A stretch of DNA of 64,000 nucleotides, from the NCBI RefSeq assembly GCF_000269985.1, contig NC_016109.1:6785001-6849000 (forward strand). The letters run 5' to 3'. Numbering within the stretch: the first letter of the stretch is position 1; the number at the start of each line of letters is the position of its first letter. The position numbers were made by a program, and so were the translations under genes. Shown here one piece after another: positions 10,101-17,870 of the stretch. The notes under the pieces were generated by a model. That model ran no database searches. It was not told where the DNA came from and was given only the letters and a program-made list of their open reading frames with translations. The DNA is from Kitasatospora setae KM-6054 (lineage in GTDB: Bacteria; Actinomycetota; Actinomycetes; Streptomycetales; Streptomycetaceae).

Positions 10101-10257
10101 CCGGCTCGGCGCGGCCCTCGGCGAAGCCGAGCAGATCGGCCACGACGAGGCCACCGCCGAGGTGCTGCGCGCCCTGGCCCGCGCCGAGGAGGCCGCCGGC
10201 CTCGCCGCCCCCGCCGCCGCGTACCGCCGCCGGGCCGACCTGCTGTCGCCGATCTGA
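7195..10257 (+). CDS. AfsR-type transcriptional regulator (SARP, NB-ARC, TPR)
   Basis: 1020 residues, GTG start with a modest AGGGGT box upstream. The N-terminus (1-~245) is the SARP unit: winged-helix DNA-binding domain then bacterial transcriptional activation domain, ending in the typical RLGVDPGRALNAAYERIL motif. Residues ~245-390 are Ala/Gly/Pro-rich linker with coding repeats. An NB-ARC/STAND ATPase follows with P-loop GPAGVGKT near residue 418, and the C-terminal third has TPR-like helices. Length and order match AfsR. Family members activate secondary metabolism and can be phosphorylated by Ser/Thr kinases. It could act on the nearby biosynthetic cluster, but nothing here proves that. 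Confidence 0.93.
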   Translation: MKFRLLGAVTADGADGELQLGPEKRRSLLALLLLRRNRAVSVAQLTEALWVDEPPANARTVVQSHVSRLRALLAEARADRYGVQLATAGDAYTLHLPEGLLDVEQFDALVAAARGEQRSTEVVGALEHALGLWRGPALTGTVSSAPLEAWRQTLEENRLAAVEALADHLQRLGEPARAAELLRAETVAHPLRESLVSALMLALFRAGRQCDAIDWYHRTRESLADRLGVDPGRALNAAYERILRGEGAEGGPAAGPEAAGGPPLSAPAPGFTPAAGAAGAATADATVDAGAGAGAGAAYGAKPSIPAQRTSFRSGAAMGTAGTAFQPQYRPEPQAAPRPQAASEPPPAGLPSVIQPSVMQPSVVQPSAADAPVGGEVPSVVDLLPRAPRGFYGRVAELAALGDALRTGPDGAIALVTGPAGVGKTALALRWAHLNGERFPDGVLFADLGGFSDRPDREVGDVLAEFLVALGTAHEELPPTLAGRAALYRRVSTGRRLLVVIDNARESEQVRPLLPAGADSAALVTSRHRMLALVASELARPVPLTVLRPEESAALLARVLGPGRIAAEPTASRELADLCDGLPLALRVAAAKAAADPRRGLAVVVDQLRHEQRRLSHLAAEEISVTSALRISHEQLPPTAARLFRALGLHPGPMVDPYTAAALADLEHHTAAEALEQLAATHLVTETGFEQYTLHDLVWLYARQLAAETGRSEQRTARARLADQYLYAGLAAAQCAEPGSKPCCEPPAGSHRPRAVPEFTDVEDALQWIGAHRETLAEVIATTSPERAWRLVLTQWPLILRRVRDGWVPQLQLALEAAMETGHTDGESQVRALLGWVLVSNRRLHEAAICLTPAAELAARAGNQVGRAIALINLAAVHSELADHGAAGAGLAQALEIAMAADHPHTVALALQHLARHHLDAGRPRPALDHALHGIALATEEGPGPRRVLLHTTAGEALSALGRHPEARARLGAALGEAEQIGHDEATAEVLRALARAEEAAGLAAPAAAYRRRADLLSPI
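8251..8295 (+). repeat. 3 x 15-bp coding repeat in the SARP linker
   Basis: Three near-identical units of GTGATRCAGCCGTCC encode VIQPS, VMQPS and VVQPS in the linker between the SARP and NB-ARC parts. A GCCGGT hexamer run at about 8058-8086 encodes Ala-Gly repeats in the same linker. Confidence 0.9.
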
Positions 10258-10320
10258 GCCGAGCCGGTCCCGAGCCGAGCCGGTCCTGGGCCGAGCCGGT
10301 CCTGGGCCCCGTCCCCGTTG

Positions 10321-10410
10321 CCTGCACCTGCCCCTGCACCTGCCCCTGCACCTGCCCCTGCACCTGCCCCTGCACCTGCACCTGCACCTGCACCTGCCCC
10401 TGCCCCTGCC
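10321..10410. repeat. 15 x 6-bp CCTGCM tandem array
   Basis: Fifteen consecutive hexamers: CCTGCA and CCTGCC alternate four times, then four more CCTGCA, then three CCTGCC. It is a perfect two-letter microsatellite, prone to slippage. All frames on both strands are open through it, but flanking codon use does not support a gene. Confidence 0.95.
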
Positions 10411-10587
10411 CCGGTGCCGGGCCTCCGGGCAGGTGGCCCGCCCGATCGGGCAGCGGGTCCGTACCGGCGCCGCGCGATCGGGCAGCGGGTCGCGCGGGTG
10501 GCGGCCCGGCAGGGTGCTGACCTGCGGCGATGCCGGGCGGCTGCGTGCCGGGGGCCGTTGCGCACCGTGACGGTGGGACGTTAACCA

Positions 10588-10641
10588 GGCGCAGCCGAAA
10601 GGCAAACCCGGTCCGGGAGACTGGTGGCACGGCAGTGCGCC
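10588..10641 (+). ncRNA. Candidate structured RNA (unclassified)
   Basis: A closing helix pairs GGCGCA (10588-10593) with TGCGCC (10636-10641). Inside are GCC-GAAA-GGC (10594-10603), a GNRA tetraloop hairpin, and CCGGTC-CGGGA-GACTGG (10608-10624), six pairs with one G-U. The terminator-like stem begins where the closing helix ends. The GGCAAAC segment recalls cyclic-di-GMP-I aptamers, but the expected GACGCAAAGCC strand is absent. Direction and function are inferred only from the position ahead of a plus-strand gene. Confidence 0.3.
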
Positions 10642-10698
10642 CCGCCCGGCCGGTCCCAGCGCGCCGTCCCCCCGTGCGGCGGGGACCGGCCGGGCGGG
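10641..10698 (+). terminator. Very strong hairpin, 17-bp stem
   Basis: CCCGCCCGGCCGGTCCC (10641-10657) is the perfect reverse complement of 10682-10698, with a 24-nt loop that can itself pair. There is no U-tract, which is usual for actinomycete terminators. It may end SARP transcription or attenuate a leader transcript. Confidence 0.6.
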
Positions 10699-10812
10699 CG
10701 TACGGCCCCGGTGGTGGGGGCGGCGTGACGGCGGGTGGGACTGCCGGGACGTCCGCCGACGGCCGGGCGGAGCCGTTTCCGCCGTCGGCCGACCCGGGGT
10801 CGTGACGCCCGG

Positions 10813-10845
10813 CCGCCGGGTCCGGTGTGGGGCCGGACCCGGCGG
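10813..10845. terminator. Second hairpin, 13-bp perfect stem
   Basis: CCGCCGGGTCCGG (10813-10825) pairs perfectly with 10833-10845 across a 7-nt loop. With the preceding stem it forms a double barrier between the SARP gene and the thioesterase promoter. Confidence 0.55.
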
Positions 10846-10938
10846 TGCCCCGAACCGAAGGGGCGCCGCGATCGCGCGCGGTGCGTGCGCGTCCGGGCAG
10901 TCGGGGGCCCGGTTGGAGCGGACCTGTACGGAAGTTCA

Positions 10939-10968
10939 TTGACAGCTCGTCAACACGGTCGGTCTAAT
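10939..10968 (+). promoter_or_regulatory. Promoter with operator-like inverted repeat
   Basis: TTGACA (10939-10944), an 18-bp spacer and TCTAAT (10963-10968) form a good sigma-70/HrdB-type promoter for the thioesterase gene. TTGAC-AGCTC-GTCAA (10939-10953) is a perfect 5-5-5 inverted repeat on the -35 box, placed for a repressor. The region is clearly less GC-rich than its surroundings. Confidence 0.5.
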
Positions 10969-11007
10969 GCTGCTTCCGCTGAACGCACAGCTCACCCGGG
11001 GGAAGCA

Positions 11008-11418
11008 GTGGGGCAGTCCAGGATCGATGCGATGTTCGAGCGCGACCGTGCCGCAGGTGGTGCGGGAATCGTGCTGGAGGAGGTGTCCGGCGGCCGTGCC
11101 GTCGCGCGGATGAAGGTCACCGAGGAGATGGCCAACGCGCACGGGATCGGGCACGGCGGCTACGTCTTCCTGCTCGCCGACACCGCGTTCGCGTACGCCT
11201 GCAACAGCTACGGCCCGGTCGCGCTCGCGCAGGGCGCGCAGGTCACCTTCCTGGCGCCCGCGCAGCTCGGCGACACCCTGGTCGCGGAGGCGGTCGAGCG
11301 GACCCTGGCGGGTCGGCAGGGCGTCTACGACGTCACGGTGCGGACGGAGGCGGGGGCGGTGGTCGCCGAGTTCCGGGGGCAGAGCGTGCTGGTTGCCGGG
11401 GTGCCGCACAGCAGCTGA
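11008..11418 (+). CDS. PaaI-family hotdog thioesterase
   Basis: 136 residues from GTG at 11008, preceded by GGGGGAAG. This start fits better than upstream codons, which have no ribosome site and run through the promoter. It is a single hotdog fold with the PaaI signature NAHGIGHGGYVFLLADTAFA; the Asn/Gly/His/Asp pattern is that of phenylacetyl-CoA-pathway thioesterases. The likely reaction is hydrolysis of (hydroxy)phenylacetyl-CoA or related acyl-CoA esters in the cytosol. No paa catabolic genes flank it. The PaaK-like enzymes of the cluster beginning at 15735 lie on the other strand and are probably unrelated. Confidence 0.85.
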   Translation: MGQSRIDAMFERDRAAGGAGIVLEEVSGGRAVARMKVTEEMANAHGIGHGGYVFLLADTAFAYACNSYGPVALAQGAQVTFLAPAQLGDTLVAEAVERTLAGRQGVYDVTVRTEAGAVVAEFRGQSVLVAGVPHSS

Positions 11419-11640
11419 GCGGGCCCGTACGGTCCGGCGGCGGCCCCGCGACGGCGACGGCCCCGCGACGGCCGCGAGGCCGGGTCGGGCGGTCCGCATC
11501 GAGCGGCGGGCCCTCACCGGACGGCGGGTCCCGCTGTGCGGGCGGCGTAACCGCCGACCGTCCGCCCCGGAGACAGTCGTGAAATGCGCTCTTCCTACAG
11601 TCGCCACAGGCAGGCACAGGTCGAACGGAAGGGCCCTCCC

Positions 11641-14600
11641 GTGGCCGGACGAGTGGCGCAGGACGCAGCGGGACCGCAGCGGCCGGGGACCGAACAGGTC
11701 AGGTCGGTCTGCTCCTACTGCGGGGTGGGCTGCGGCCTGCTCCTGGAGGTCGGCACCGGCCCGGACGGCCGCCGCGCCGTGCGGAGGGTCTCCGGCGACC
11801 CGGAGCACCCGGCCAACCGCGGCCGGCTCTGCACCAAGGGCGCGACCACCGCGGACATGCTGGCCGCGCCCGGACGCCTCGGCACCGCCCTGGTGCGCAC
11901 CGTCCGGGGCGAGGACGCGGTGCCCGTGCCGGTCGCCGAGGCGATCGCCGCCACCGGCCGCCGGCTGCGCGCGATCGTGGACGAGCACGGGCCGGACGCG
12001 TTCGCGCTGTACGTGTCGGGGCAGCTGAGCCTGGAGGCCCAGTACCTGGCGAACAAGCTCGCCAAGGGGTACGTCCGCACCAACCGGATCGAGTCCAACT
12101 CCCGCCTGTGCATGGCCAGCGCCGGGACGGGCTACAAGCTGTCGCTCGGCGCGGACGGCCCGCCCGGCTCCTACCGGGACCTCGACCTGGCCGACGTGTT
12201 CCTGGTGATCGGCTCCAACGCCGCCGACTGCCACCCGATCCTGTTCCTGCGGATGATGGACCGGGTCAAGGCCGGTGCCAAGCTGATCGTGGTCGACCCC
12301 CGGCGCACCGCGACCGCCGCCAAGGCCGACCTGTTCCTGCAGCTCAGGCCCGGTACCGACCTGGCCCTGCTGAACGGCCTGCTGCACCTGCTGCACGCGA
12401 ACGGGCACACCGACCCGGCGTTCATCGAGCGGCACACCGAGGGCTGGGACGCGATGCCCGGGTTCCTCGCCGACTACCCGCCGCAGCGGGTCGCCGAACT
12501 CACCGGCCTGGCCGAGGCGGACATCCGCCGGGCCGCCGAACTGATCGGTGAGGCGGGGGAGTTCACCAGCCTGTGGACGATGGGCCTGAACCAGTCCACG
12601 CACGGCACCTGGAACACCAACGCGCTGGTCAACCTGCACCTCGCCACCGGCACCATCTGCCGCCCCGGCAGCGGGCCCTTCTCGCTGACCGGCCAGCCCA
12701 ACGCGATGGGCGGCCGCGAGATGGGCTACATGGGCCCCGGACTGCCCGGCCAGCGCACCGTACTCTCCGCCGCCGACCGGGAGTTCACCGAGCGGCTGTG
12801 GAACCTGCCGGCCGGCACACTGCGCGCCGACGGCGTCGGCAAGGGCACCGTGGAGATGTTCCGGAAGATGGCCGACGGCGAGATCAGGGCCTGCTGGATC
12901 ATCTGCACCAACCCGGTCGCCTCGGTCGGCAACCGGCGGACCGTCATCGAGGGCCTGGAGAAGGCCGAACTCGTGATCACCCAGGACGTGTTCACCGACA
13001 CCGAGACCAACGCGTACGCCGACGTGGTGCTGCCCGCCGCGCTGTGGACCGAGACCGAGGGCGTGCTGATCAACAGCGAGCGCAACCTCACCCTGGCCCG
13101 CCCGGCCGCCGACGCCCCCGGCGAGGCGCTGCCCGACTGGCGGATCATCGCCGAAGTCGCCCGCGCCATGGGCTACTCGGAGGGCTTCGAGTACACCGAC
13201 GCCGAGCAGGTCTTCGAAGAGCTCAAGCGGGCCCACAACCCCGCCACCGGCTGGGACCTGCGCGGCGCGAGCTATCCGCGGCTGCGCGACACCCCCGTGC
13301 AGTGGCCCGCCGCCGACCCGGACGGACCCGACCGCAACCCGATCCGCTACCTGCTCCCCGACGGCACCCCGCGCTTCCCCACCCCCAGCGGCCGGGCCGC
13401 CTTCCACCCCCGCCCGCACCTCGACCCGGACGAACTCCCGGACGACGACTACCCGTTCGTCCTGAACACCGGCCGGCTGCCGCACCAGTGGCACACCCTC
13501 ACCAAGACCGGCAAGGTCGCCAAGCTCGGCAAGCTCGACCCGTCACCGTTCGTCGAACTCCACCCCGAGGGCGCCGCCGCGCTCGGCCTCGGCGACGGCG
13601 ACGCCGTCGAGGTCTCCTCCCGGCGCGGCCGGGCCGTGCTGCCCGCCAAGGTCACCGACCGGGTGCAGCGCGGGAGTTGCTTCGCGCCGTTCCACTGGAG
13701 TGACCTGTTCGGCGCGTACCTGTCGGTCAACGCGGTCACCTCCGACGCCGTCGACCCGCTCTCCTTCCAGCCCGAACTCAAGTACTGCGCGGTCGCGTTG
13801 GCCAAAGCCCCGACCCCGGCCGCGCCGGCCCCCTTCGGCTTCGCCGCCGGAGCCACCGCCACCGCGAACGCCACCGCCGAAGCCGCCGCGCTGTTCGGCC
13901 TGGACGCCGCACCGCCGCCGGTCCTCACCGAGGGCGAACGCCGCTACCTGGCCGGGTTCCTGGCCGCGATCCCGACCGGCCGGCCCGGTGTGCCGGTGCT
14001 GCCCGCCGAGGCCCCGTTCGACCCCGGGCGCGCCCAGTGGGTCAACGGTGCCCTGGCCGGGCTGTACTCACGCACCCCCGAACCCGAGCCGTCCGGTGCG
14101 CCTGTGACGGAACGTCAGCTCATCGTCCTCTGGGCCTCGCAGACCGGGACCGCCGAGGAGTACGCCGGCACCGCCGTCGCCCGGCTCGCCGCCGGCGGCC
14201 GCCGCGCCGCGCTGCACGCGATGGCCGACACCGACCCGGCCGCCCTCCCCGGCGACGCCGACCTGCTGCTCATCACCTCCACCTACGGCGACGGCGACGC
14301 CCCCGACAACGGCGCCGGCTTCTGGGACGCCCTCACCGCCGCCGGGCCGGGCCGGCTCGACGGCCGCCGCTACGCCGTCCTCGCCTTCGGCGACTCCAAC
14401 TACCAGGACTTCTGCGGCCACGGCCGCCGCCTGGACACCCGCCTCGCCGAACTCGGCGCCCACCGCCTCGCCCCCCGCGCCGACTGCGAACCCCACGACG
14501 AGAGCACCGCCGACCGCTGGCTCGACAGCGTGCTCACCGCCCTCGCCCGGGACACCGCGCCGCCGCCCCGGCCGCCCGCCCCCGCCCCGGCCCGCCGCGC

Positions 14601-15714
14601 CGCCGCCCCCGCCCGGCTGGTCGGCAACCGGCTGCTCTCCGGCCCCGGTTCGGGCAAGGAGGTGCGCCGCTTCACCTTCGACACCGGCGACCTCGGCCAC
14701 CCGCTCGACTACGCGGCCGGCGACGCGCTCGCCGTCCACCCCGTCAACTCGCGCCTCCTGGTGGACGAATGGCTCTCGGTCACCGGCCTGAGCGGCGACC
14801 ACGCCGTCACCCTCCCCGGCCACGGCGACCTGCCGCTGCGCGAGGCCCTCGCCCGGCACCTCGACATCACCAGGGTCGGCCCCAAGCTGCTCCGCTTCAC
14901 CGCCGAACGCACCCGCGACGCCCGCGAGTTGCGCGCCCTGCTGCGCGCCGACAACACCGACGCGCTGGCCCGCTGGACCTGGGGGCGGCAAGCCGTCGAC
15001 GTGGCGGCCGAGTTCGCCGTCCGGGCCGGCGCCCAGGACTGGGTCGAGGTGTTCGGCAGGCTCCAGCCCCGCCAGTACTCGATCTGCTCCAGCCCGCTCA
15101 CCGACCCCCGCCAGGTCTCGCTCACCGTCTCGGTGGTGCGCTGGGACAGCCTCAAGGGCCAACCCCGCGGCGGCGTCTGCTCCACCCACCTCGCCGACGC
15201 CGAACCCGGCGCCGCCGTCCCCGTCCAGCTCCGGCACGCCCCGCACTTCCGCCCGCCCGCCGACCCCGCCACCCGCATGATCATGGTCGGCCCGGGCACC
15301 GGCGTCGCCCCCTTCCTCGGCTTCCTGGACGACCGCCGCGCCCGCGGCCACACCGCCGCCAACTGGCTGTTCTTCGGCGAACAGCACCGGGCCACCGACT
15401 TCTACTACCGCGAGGAACTCGCCGCCCACCTCGCCGACGGCACCCTCACCCGCCTCGACACCGCCTTCTCCCGCGACCAGCGCGCCAAGGTCTACGTCCA
15501 GGACCGGATGCGCGAACACGGCCACCACCTCTGGTCCTGGCTCCAGGACGGCGCCCACTTCTACGTCTGCGGCGACGCCTCCCGGATGGCCAAGGACGTC
15601 GACCGGGCCCTGCGCGACATCGCCGCCACCCACGGCAACCTCACCCCGGAGGACGCCACCGCCTACGTCAAGTCCCTCGCCGCCGAGCAGCGCTACGTCC
15701 GCGACGTGTACTGA
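11641..15714 (+). CDS. Assimilatory nitrate reductase fused to CysJ-type flavoprotein reductase
   Basis: About 1357 residues from GTG 11641, with GGAAGGG just upstream; an ATG at 11584 lacks such a site. The N-terminal half is a molybdopterin oxidoreductase with four iron-sulfur Cys (C24, C27, C31, C64; motif CSYCGVGCG) and the C-terminal Mo-cofactor domain near nt 13450-13790. A linker leads to a flavodoxin domain (LIVLWASQTGTAEEYA, from about nt 14115). An FAD/NADPH reductase follows, with RQYSICSS, GPGTGVAP and YVCGDASRM, ending in a terminal Tyr. One chain could therefore pass electrons from NADPH through FAD, FMN and Fe-S to molybdenum and reduce nitrate to nitrite. This architecture is known in actinobacteria as bifunctional nitrate reductase/sulfite reductase flavoprotein alpha. 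No nitrite reductase or transporter lies adjacent. Confidence 0.9.
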   Translation: MAGRVAQDAAGPQRPGTEQVRSVCSYCGVGCGLLLEVGTGPDGRRAVRRVSGDPEHPANRGRLCTKGATTADMLAAPGRLGTALVRTVRGEDAVPVPVAEAIAATGRRLRAIVDEHGPDAFALYVSGQLSLEAQYLANKLAKGYVRTNRIESNSRLCMASAGTGYKLSLGADGPPGSYRDLDLADVFLVIGSNAADCHPILFLRMMDRVKAGAKLIVVDPRRTATAAKADLFLQLRPGTDLALLNGLLHLLHANGHTDPAFIERHTEGWDAMPGFLADYPPQRVAELTGLAEADIRRAAELIGEAGEFTSLWTMGLNQSTHGTWNTNALVNLHLATGTICRPGSGPFSLTGQPNAMGGREMGYMGPGLPGQRTVLSAADREFTERLWNLPAGTLRADGVGKGTVEMFRKMADGEIRACWIICTNPVASVGNRRTVIEGLEKAELVITQDVFTDTETNAYADVVLPAALWTETEGVLINSERNLTLARPAADAPGEALPDWRIIAEVARAMGYSEGFEYTDAEQVFEELKRAHNPATGWDLRGASYPRLRDTPVQWPAADPDGPDRNPIRYLLPDGTPRFPTPSGRAAFHPRPHLDPDELPDDDYPFVLNTGRLPHQWHTLTKTGKVAKLGKLDPSPFVELHPEGAAALGLGDGDAVEVSSRRGRAVLPAKVTDRVQRGSCFAPFHWSDLFGAYLSVNAVTSDAVDPLSFQPELKYCAVALAKAPTPAAPAPFGFAAGATATANATAEAAALFGLDAAPPPVLTEGERRYLAGFLAAIPTGRPGVPVLPAEAPFDPGRAQWVNGALAGLYSRTPEPEPSGAPVTERQLIVLWASQTGTAEEYAGTAVARLAAGGRRAALHAMADTDPAALPGDADLLLITSTYGDGDAPDNGAGFWDALTAAGPGRLDGRRYAVLAFGDSNYQDFCGHGRRLDTRLAELGAHRLAPRADCEPHDESTADRWLDSVLTALARDTAPPPRPPAPAPARRAAAPARLVGNRLLSGPGSGKEVRRFTFDTGDLGHPLDYAAGDALAVHPVNSRLLVDEWLSVTGLSGDHAVTLPGHGDLPLREALARHLDITRVGPKLLRFTAERTRDARELRALLRADNTDALARWTWGRQAVDVAAEFAVRAGAQDWVEVFGRLQPRQYSICSSPLTDPRQVSLTVSVVRWDSLKGQPRGGVCSTHLADAEPGAAVPVQLRHAPHFRPPADPATRMIMVGPGTGVAPFLGFLDDRRARGHTAANWLFFGEQHRATDFYYREELAAHLADGTLTRLDTAFSRDQRAKVYVQDRMREHGHHLWSWLQDGAHFYVCGDASRMAKDVDRALRDIAATHGNLTPEDATAYVKSLAAEQRYVRDVY

Positions 15715-15738
15715 GCCCGGGCACCGGGCCCGGCTCAG
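15713..15738. terminator. Bidirectional terminator candidate between convergent genes
   Basis: GAGCC(C)GGGC and GGGCCCGGCTC around a short loop form about nine pairs with one bulged C. It overlaps the stops of both convergent genes and could end transcription from either side. Confidence 0.45.
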
Positions 15739-16997
15739 TGCGCCGGGCGCTCGTCGATGACCTGGCGGAGCTTGCCGGTGCGGGGGTTGGTGACGAGTTC
15801 GCCGCGCGGGACCCACTCCACCCGCAGCGGGTGGACCGCGCCGATCGCCGCCTCGGAGACGTACGCGGGGCGGGCGTCGAGGACGGCGCGGCGCAGCGTC
15901 TCGGTGAGTTCGGCGGGCGGCGGGGCGGGGGTGGTGTGGCCGAGGCGGATGATCAGGCCGTCGCGGTTGTCCCAGCGGCGCTGGACGAGTTGCATGCCGG
16001 TGATGTGGTGCCCGGGGTCGTGGGCGAGCAGCACGTCGCGGACGTCCTCGGTGGGCATGTTGACGATGCCGACCCGGGCGCCCTCGGTGGAGCGGCCGAG
16101 CAGCCGGAAGGTGGTGCGGGTGCCGTCCGTCCACTCGGCGCGGTCGCCCGCCGGGTAGCGCAGGATCGGCACCAGGGTGCGGAACAGGTTGGTGACCACG
16201 ACCCGGCCGGGCACGCCGGGTTCGGTGATCGGCCCGCCGGTGGTGTCGTCGACGAGTTCGACCACCGTGCGGTTCGGGACGGCCCGGTGGACCCGCAGGT
16301 CGTCCCCGGCGGGGACCGGCGCGGCCACCAGCCCGGCGTCCACCGAGGCGTAGCCGATCGAGGACAGCGCGGCGTTGGGGAACGCCGAACGCAGCAGCGG
16401 GCGCAGGTCGTTGAAGAGGATGTCGCCGCCGAACAGGATCAGTTCGACCTGCGGGGCGGGCCGGTCCTGCTTGAGCAGGGTCTCGGCGACGGCGGACAGC
16501 TTCATCGGCTCGCCGGCCAGCACGTCGACGCCGAAGGAGTGGATCAGGTCGGCGACGTACTCGTCCGGGGCGGTGGCCACCGGCAGCCGGACGTTGTCGA
16601 TCGGCGCGTGGTGCAGGGCGCCCTCGATGAACAGGAAGCCGCTGTAGAACTCGCCCGCCCGGAACAGGTTGGCGACCTTCTGCCCGGGCTTGAGCCCGGC
16701 GTCGACCAGGCCGGCGCCGAACGCGCTGACCGAGTCGAAGTGTTCGGAGCGGGTCCACGGCGAGAACTTCGGGGCGCCGGTGGTACCACCGGACTTGTAG
16801 ACGGCGGCGTCGGTCAGCGGCCCGGTCAGCAGCCGGTTGTCCGGCCAGCGGTTGGCCGACCAGAACGCGACGTGGTCGATGACCGGCAGCTCGGTGAGCG
16901 CGCTCACCACGGCGGGCACCTCGCGGTACAGCTCGGCGTAGAACGGGGAGTTGCGCCGGGCGTGGTCGACCAGGGCCTGAAGCGGCAGTGCAGGCAT
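15735..16997 (-). CDS. PaaK/CapK-like adenylating enzyme
   Basis: 420 residues, ATG start preceded by GAGGAG. It is an ANL-superfamily AMP-forming ligase of the short phenylacetate-CoA-ligase/CapK type. The ATP-binding loop is YKSGGTTGAPK, and the C-terminal part contains LRYPAGDRAEW and a final TGKLRQV motif. It is last in the minus-strand biosynthetic operon, 36 bp after the SDR gene. CapK-like enzymes activate aromatic or amino-acid carboxylates, sometimes without CoA. The substrate cannot be read from sequence. It may activate one acyl partner joined to beta-lysine. Confidence 0.8.
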   Translation of the reverse strand: MPALPLQALVDHARRNSPFYAELYREVPAVVSALTELPVIDHVAFWSANRWPDNRLLTGPLTDAAVYKSGGTTGAPKFSPWTRSEHFDSVSAFGAGLVDAGLKPGQKVANLFRAGEFYSGFLFIEGALHHAPIDNVRLPVATAPDEYVADLIHSFGVDVLAGEPMKLSAVAETLLKQDRPAPQVELILFGGDILFNDLRPLLRSAFPNAALSSIGYASVDAGLVAAPVPAGDDLRVHRAVPNRTVVELVDDTTGGPITEPGVPGRVVVTNLFRTLVPILRYPAGDRAEWTDGTRTTFRLLGRSTEGARVGIVNMPTEDVRDVLLAHDPGHHITGMQLVQRRWDNRDGLIIRLGHTTPAPPPAELTETLRRAVLDARPAYVSEAAIGAVHPLRVEWVPRGELVTNPRTGKLRQVIDERPAH

Positions 16998-17033
16998 GGC
17001 GGTTGGCTCCTCGGGAGGGGAAGGGAGGGGGAA

Positions 17034-17870
17034 CTACGGGGCGAGGCCGATCCATTCGCGGGCGAGTCGCTGGACGGCGCCGCCGTCGCGGTCGGCGAGC
17101 TTGGCGTCCAGGTAGGCCGCCGCCCACGGGCCGGTGGGGATCCGGAACGGCGGCCGCTCCTCGGCCAGCGCCCGCAGCACCGCCTCGGCGACCTCCGCGG
17201 CGGGCTGCCCGGCGCCCGCCCAGTGCGCGCCGATCCGGTCGCCGTACGCGGCGAAGGTCTCCGCGTACGGGCCCGAAGCAGCCTGCACGGTACGGCGGTT
17301 GACGTCCGGGAAGATGCCGAAGCGGGTGTCCGGGACGTAGCCGGGCACCAGCACCGACACCCGTACGCCGTGCGCCGCGGCGACCGGGGCGAGCGACTCC
17401 ATGAAGCCCTCGACGGCGAACTTGGCCGCGCAGTACGCCTCGTTGAAGGGCTGGCCGACCACGCCGTGCACGCTGCCGATGGTCAGCAGCCGGCCGCCCG
17501 CAGCGCGCAGCAGCGGCATCGCGGCGCGCGAGACCGCGACGGTGCCGAAGAAGTTGACCTCCAGGTTGGCGCGCAGCGCCTTCGAGGTGGACATCTCCAG
17601 GGTCGGGTCGAAGTTGGAGATCCCGGCGTTGTTGACCAGCGCGTCCAGCCGCTCCAGCCCGGCGAAGCAGTCGGCGACGGACGCCTCGTCGGTGACGTCC
17701 AGCCGCCGCACCTCGGCGCCGGGCGCGGCCGCCCGCAGCGCGTCGGCCGCCCGCCCCGGGTCGCGGACGGTGGCGACCACCGACCAGCCGGCCCGGTCGG
17801 CCGCCGCCGCGGTGGCCAGCCCGATGCCGGACGAGCAGCCGGTGATCAGCACTACCTGATGGTCCGTCAT
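17034..17870 (-). CDS. Short-chain dehydrogenase/reductase
   Basis: 278 residues, classical SDR. It has a cofactor motif TGCSSGIG (residues 10-17), NNAG near 80-83, catalytic Ser133 and the pair Y146-x3-K150. The Arg after beta-strand 2 suggests NADP(H), which is inference. The ATG overlaps the stop of the MFS gene by four bases (ATGA), so the two are translationally coupled. In this cluster it probably reduces a ketone or imine, or oxidises an alcohol, late in the pathway. Confidence 0.88.
   Translation of the reverse strand: MTDHQVVLITGCSSGIGLATAAAADRAGWSVVATVRDPGRAADALRAAAPGAEVRRLDVTDEASVADCFAGLERLDALVNNAGISNFDPTLEMSTSKALRANLEVNFFGTVAVSRAAMPLLRAAGGRLLTIGSVHGVVGQPFNEAYCAAKFAVEGFMESLAPVAAAHGVRVSVLVPGYVPDTRFGIFPDVNRRTVQAASGPYAETFAAYGDRIGAHWAGAGQPAAEVAEAVLRALAEERPPFRIPTGPWAAAYLDAKLADRDGGAVQRLAREWIGLAP

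Larger units (their letters stand above)
10258..11007. other. 750-bp non-coding stretch between the SARP and thioesterase genes
   Basis: No open frame here has convincing coding character. In order it holds: about three imperfect copies of a 16-18 bp motif (CCGAGCCGGTCCTGGG type) at 10258-10311; a hexamer array; a twice-repeated GCGATCGGGCAGCGGGTC-like motif at about 10440-10494; a possible folded RNA; two strong hairpins; and a promoter with an inverted repeat just before the thioesterase gene. Confidence 0.7.

Noticed and set aside
10321..10410. CRISPR array
   Set aside because: Units are six bases with no spacers; no cas genes are adjacent. It is a microsatellite.
10588..10641. Cyclic-di-GMP-I or cobalamin riboswitch
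   Set aside because: GGCAAAC resembles the first, but the GACGCAAAGCC strand is missing; no B12 box is present. Kept only as an unclassified candidate.
11547..11580. GlnR box upstream of the nitrate reductase gene
   Set aside because: GTAAC is followed by only poor matches to the GAAAC half-sites at the right spacing. Regulation by GlnR is expected for the family but not supported by this sequence.
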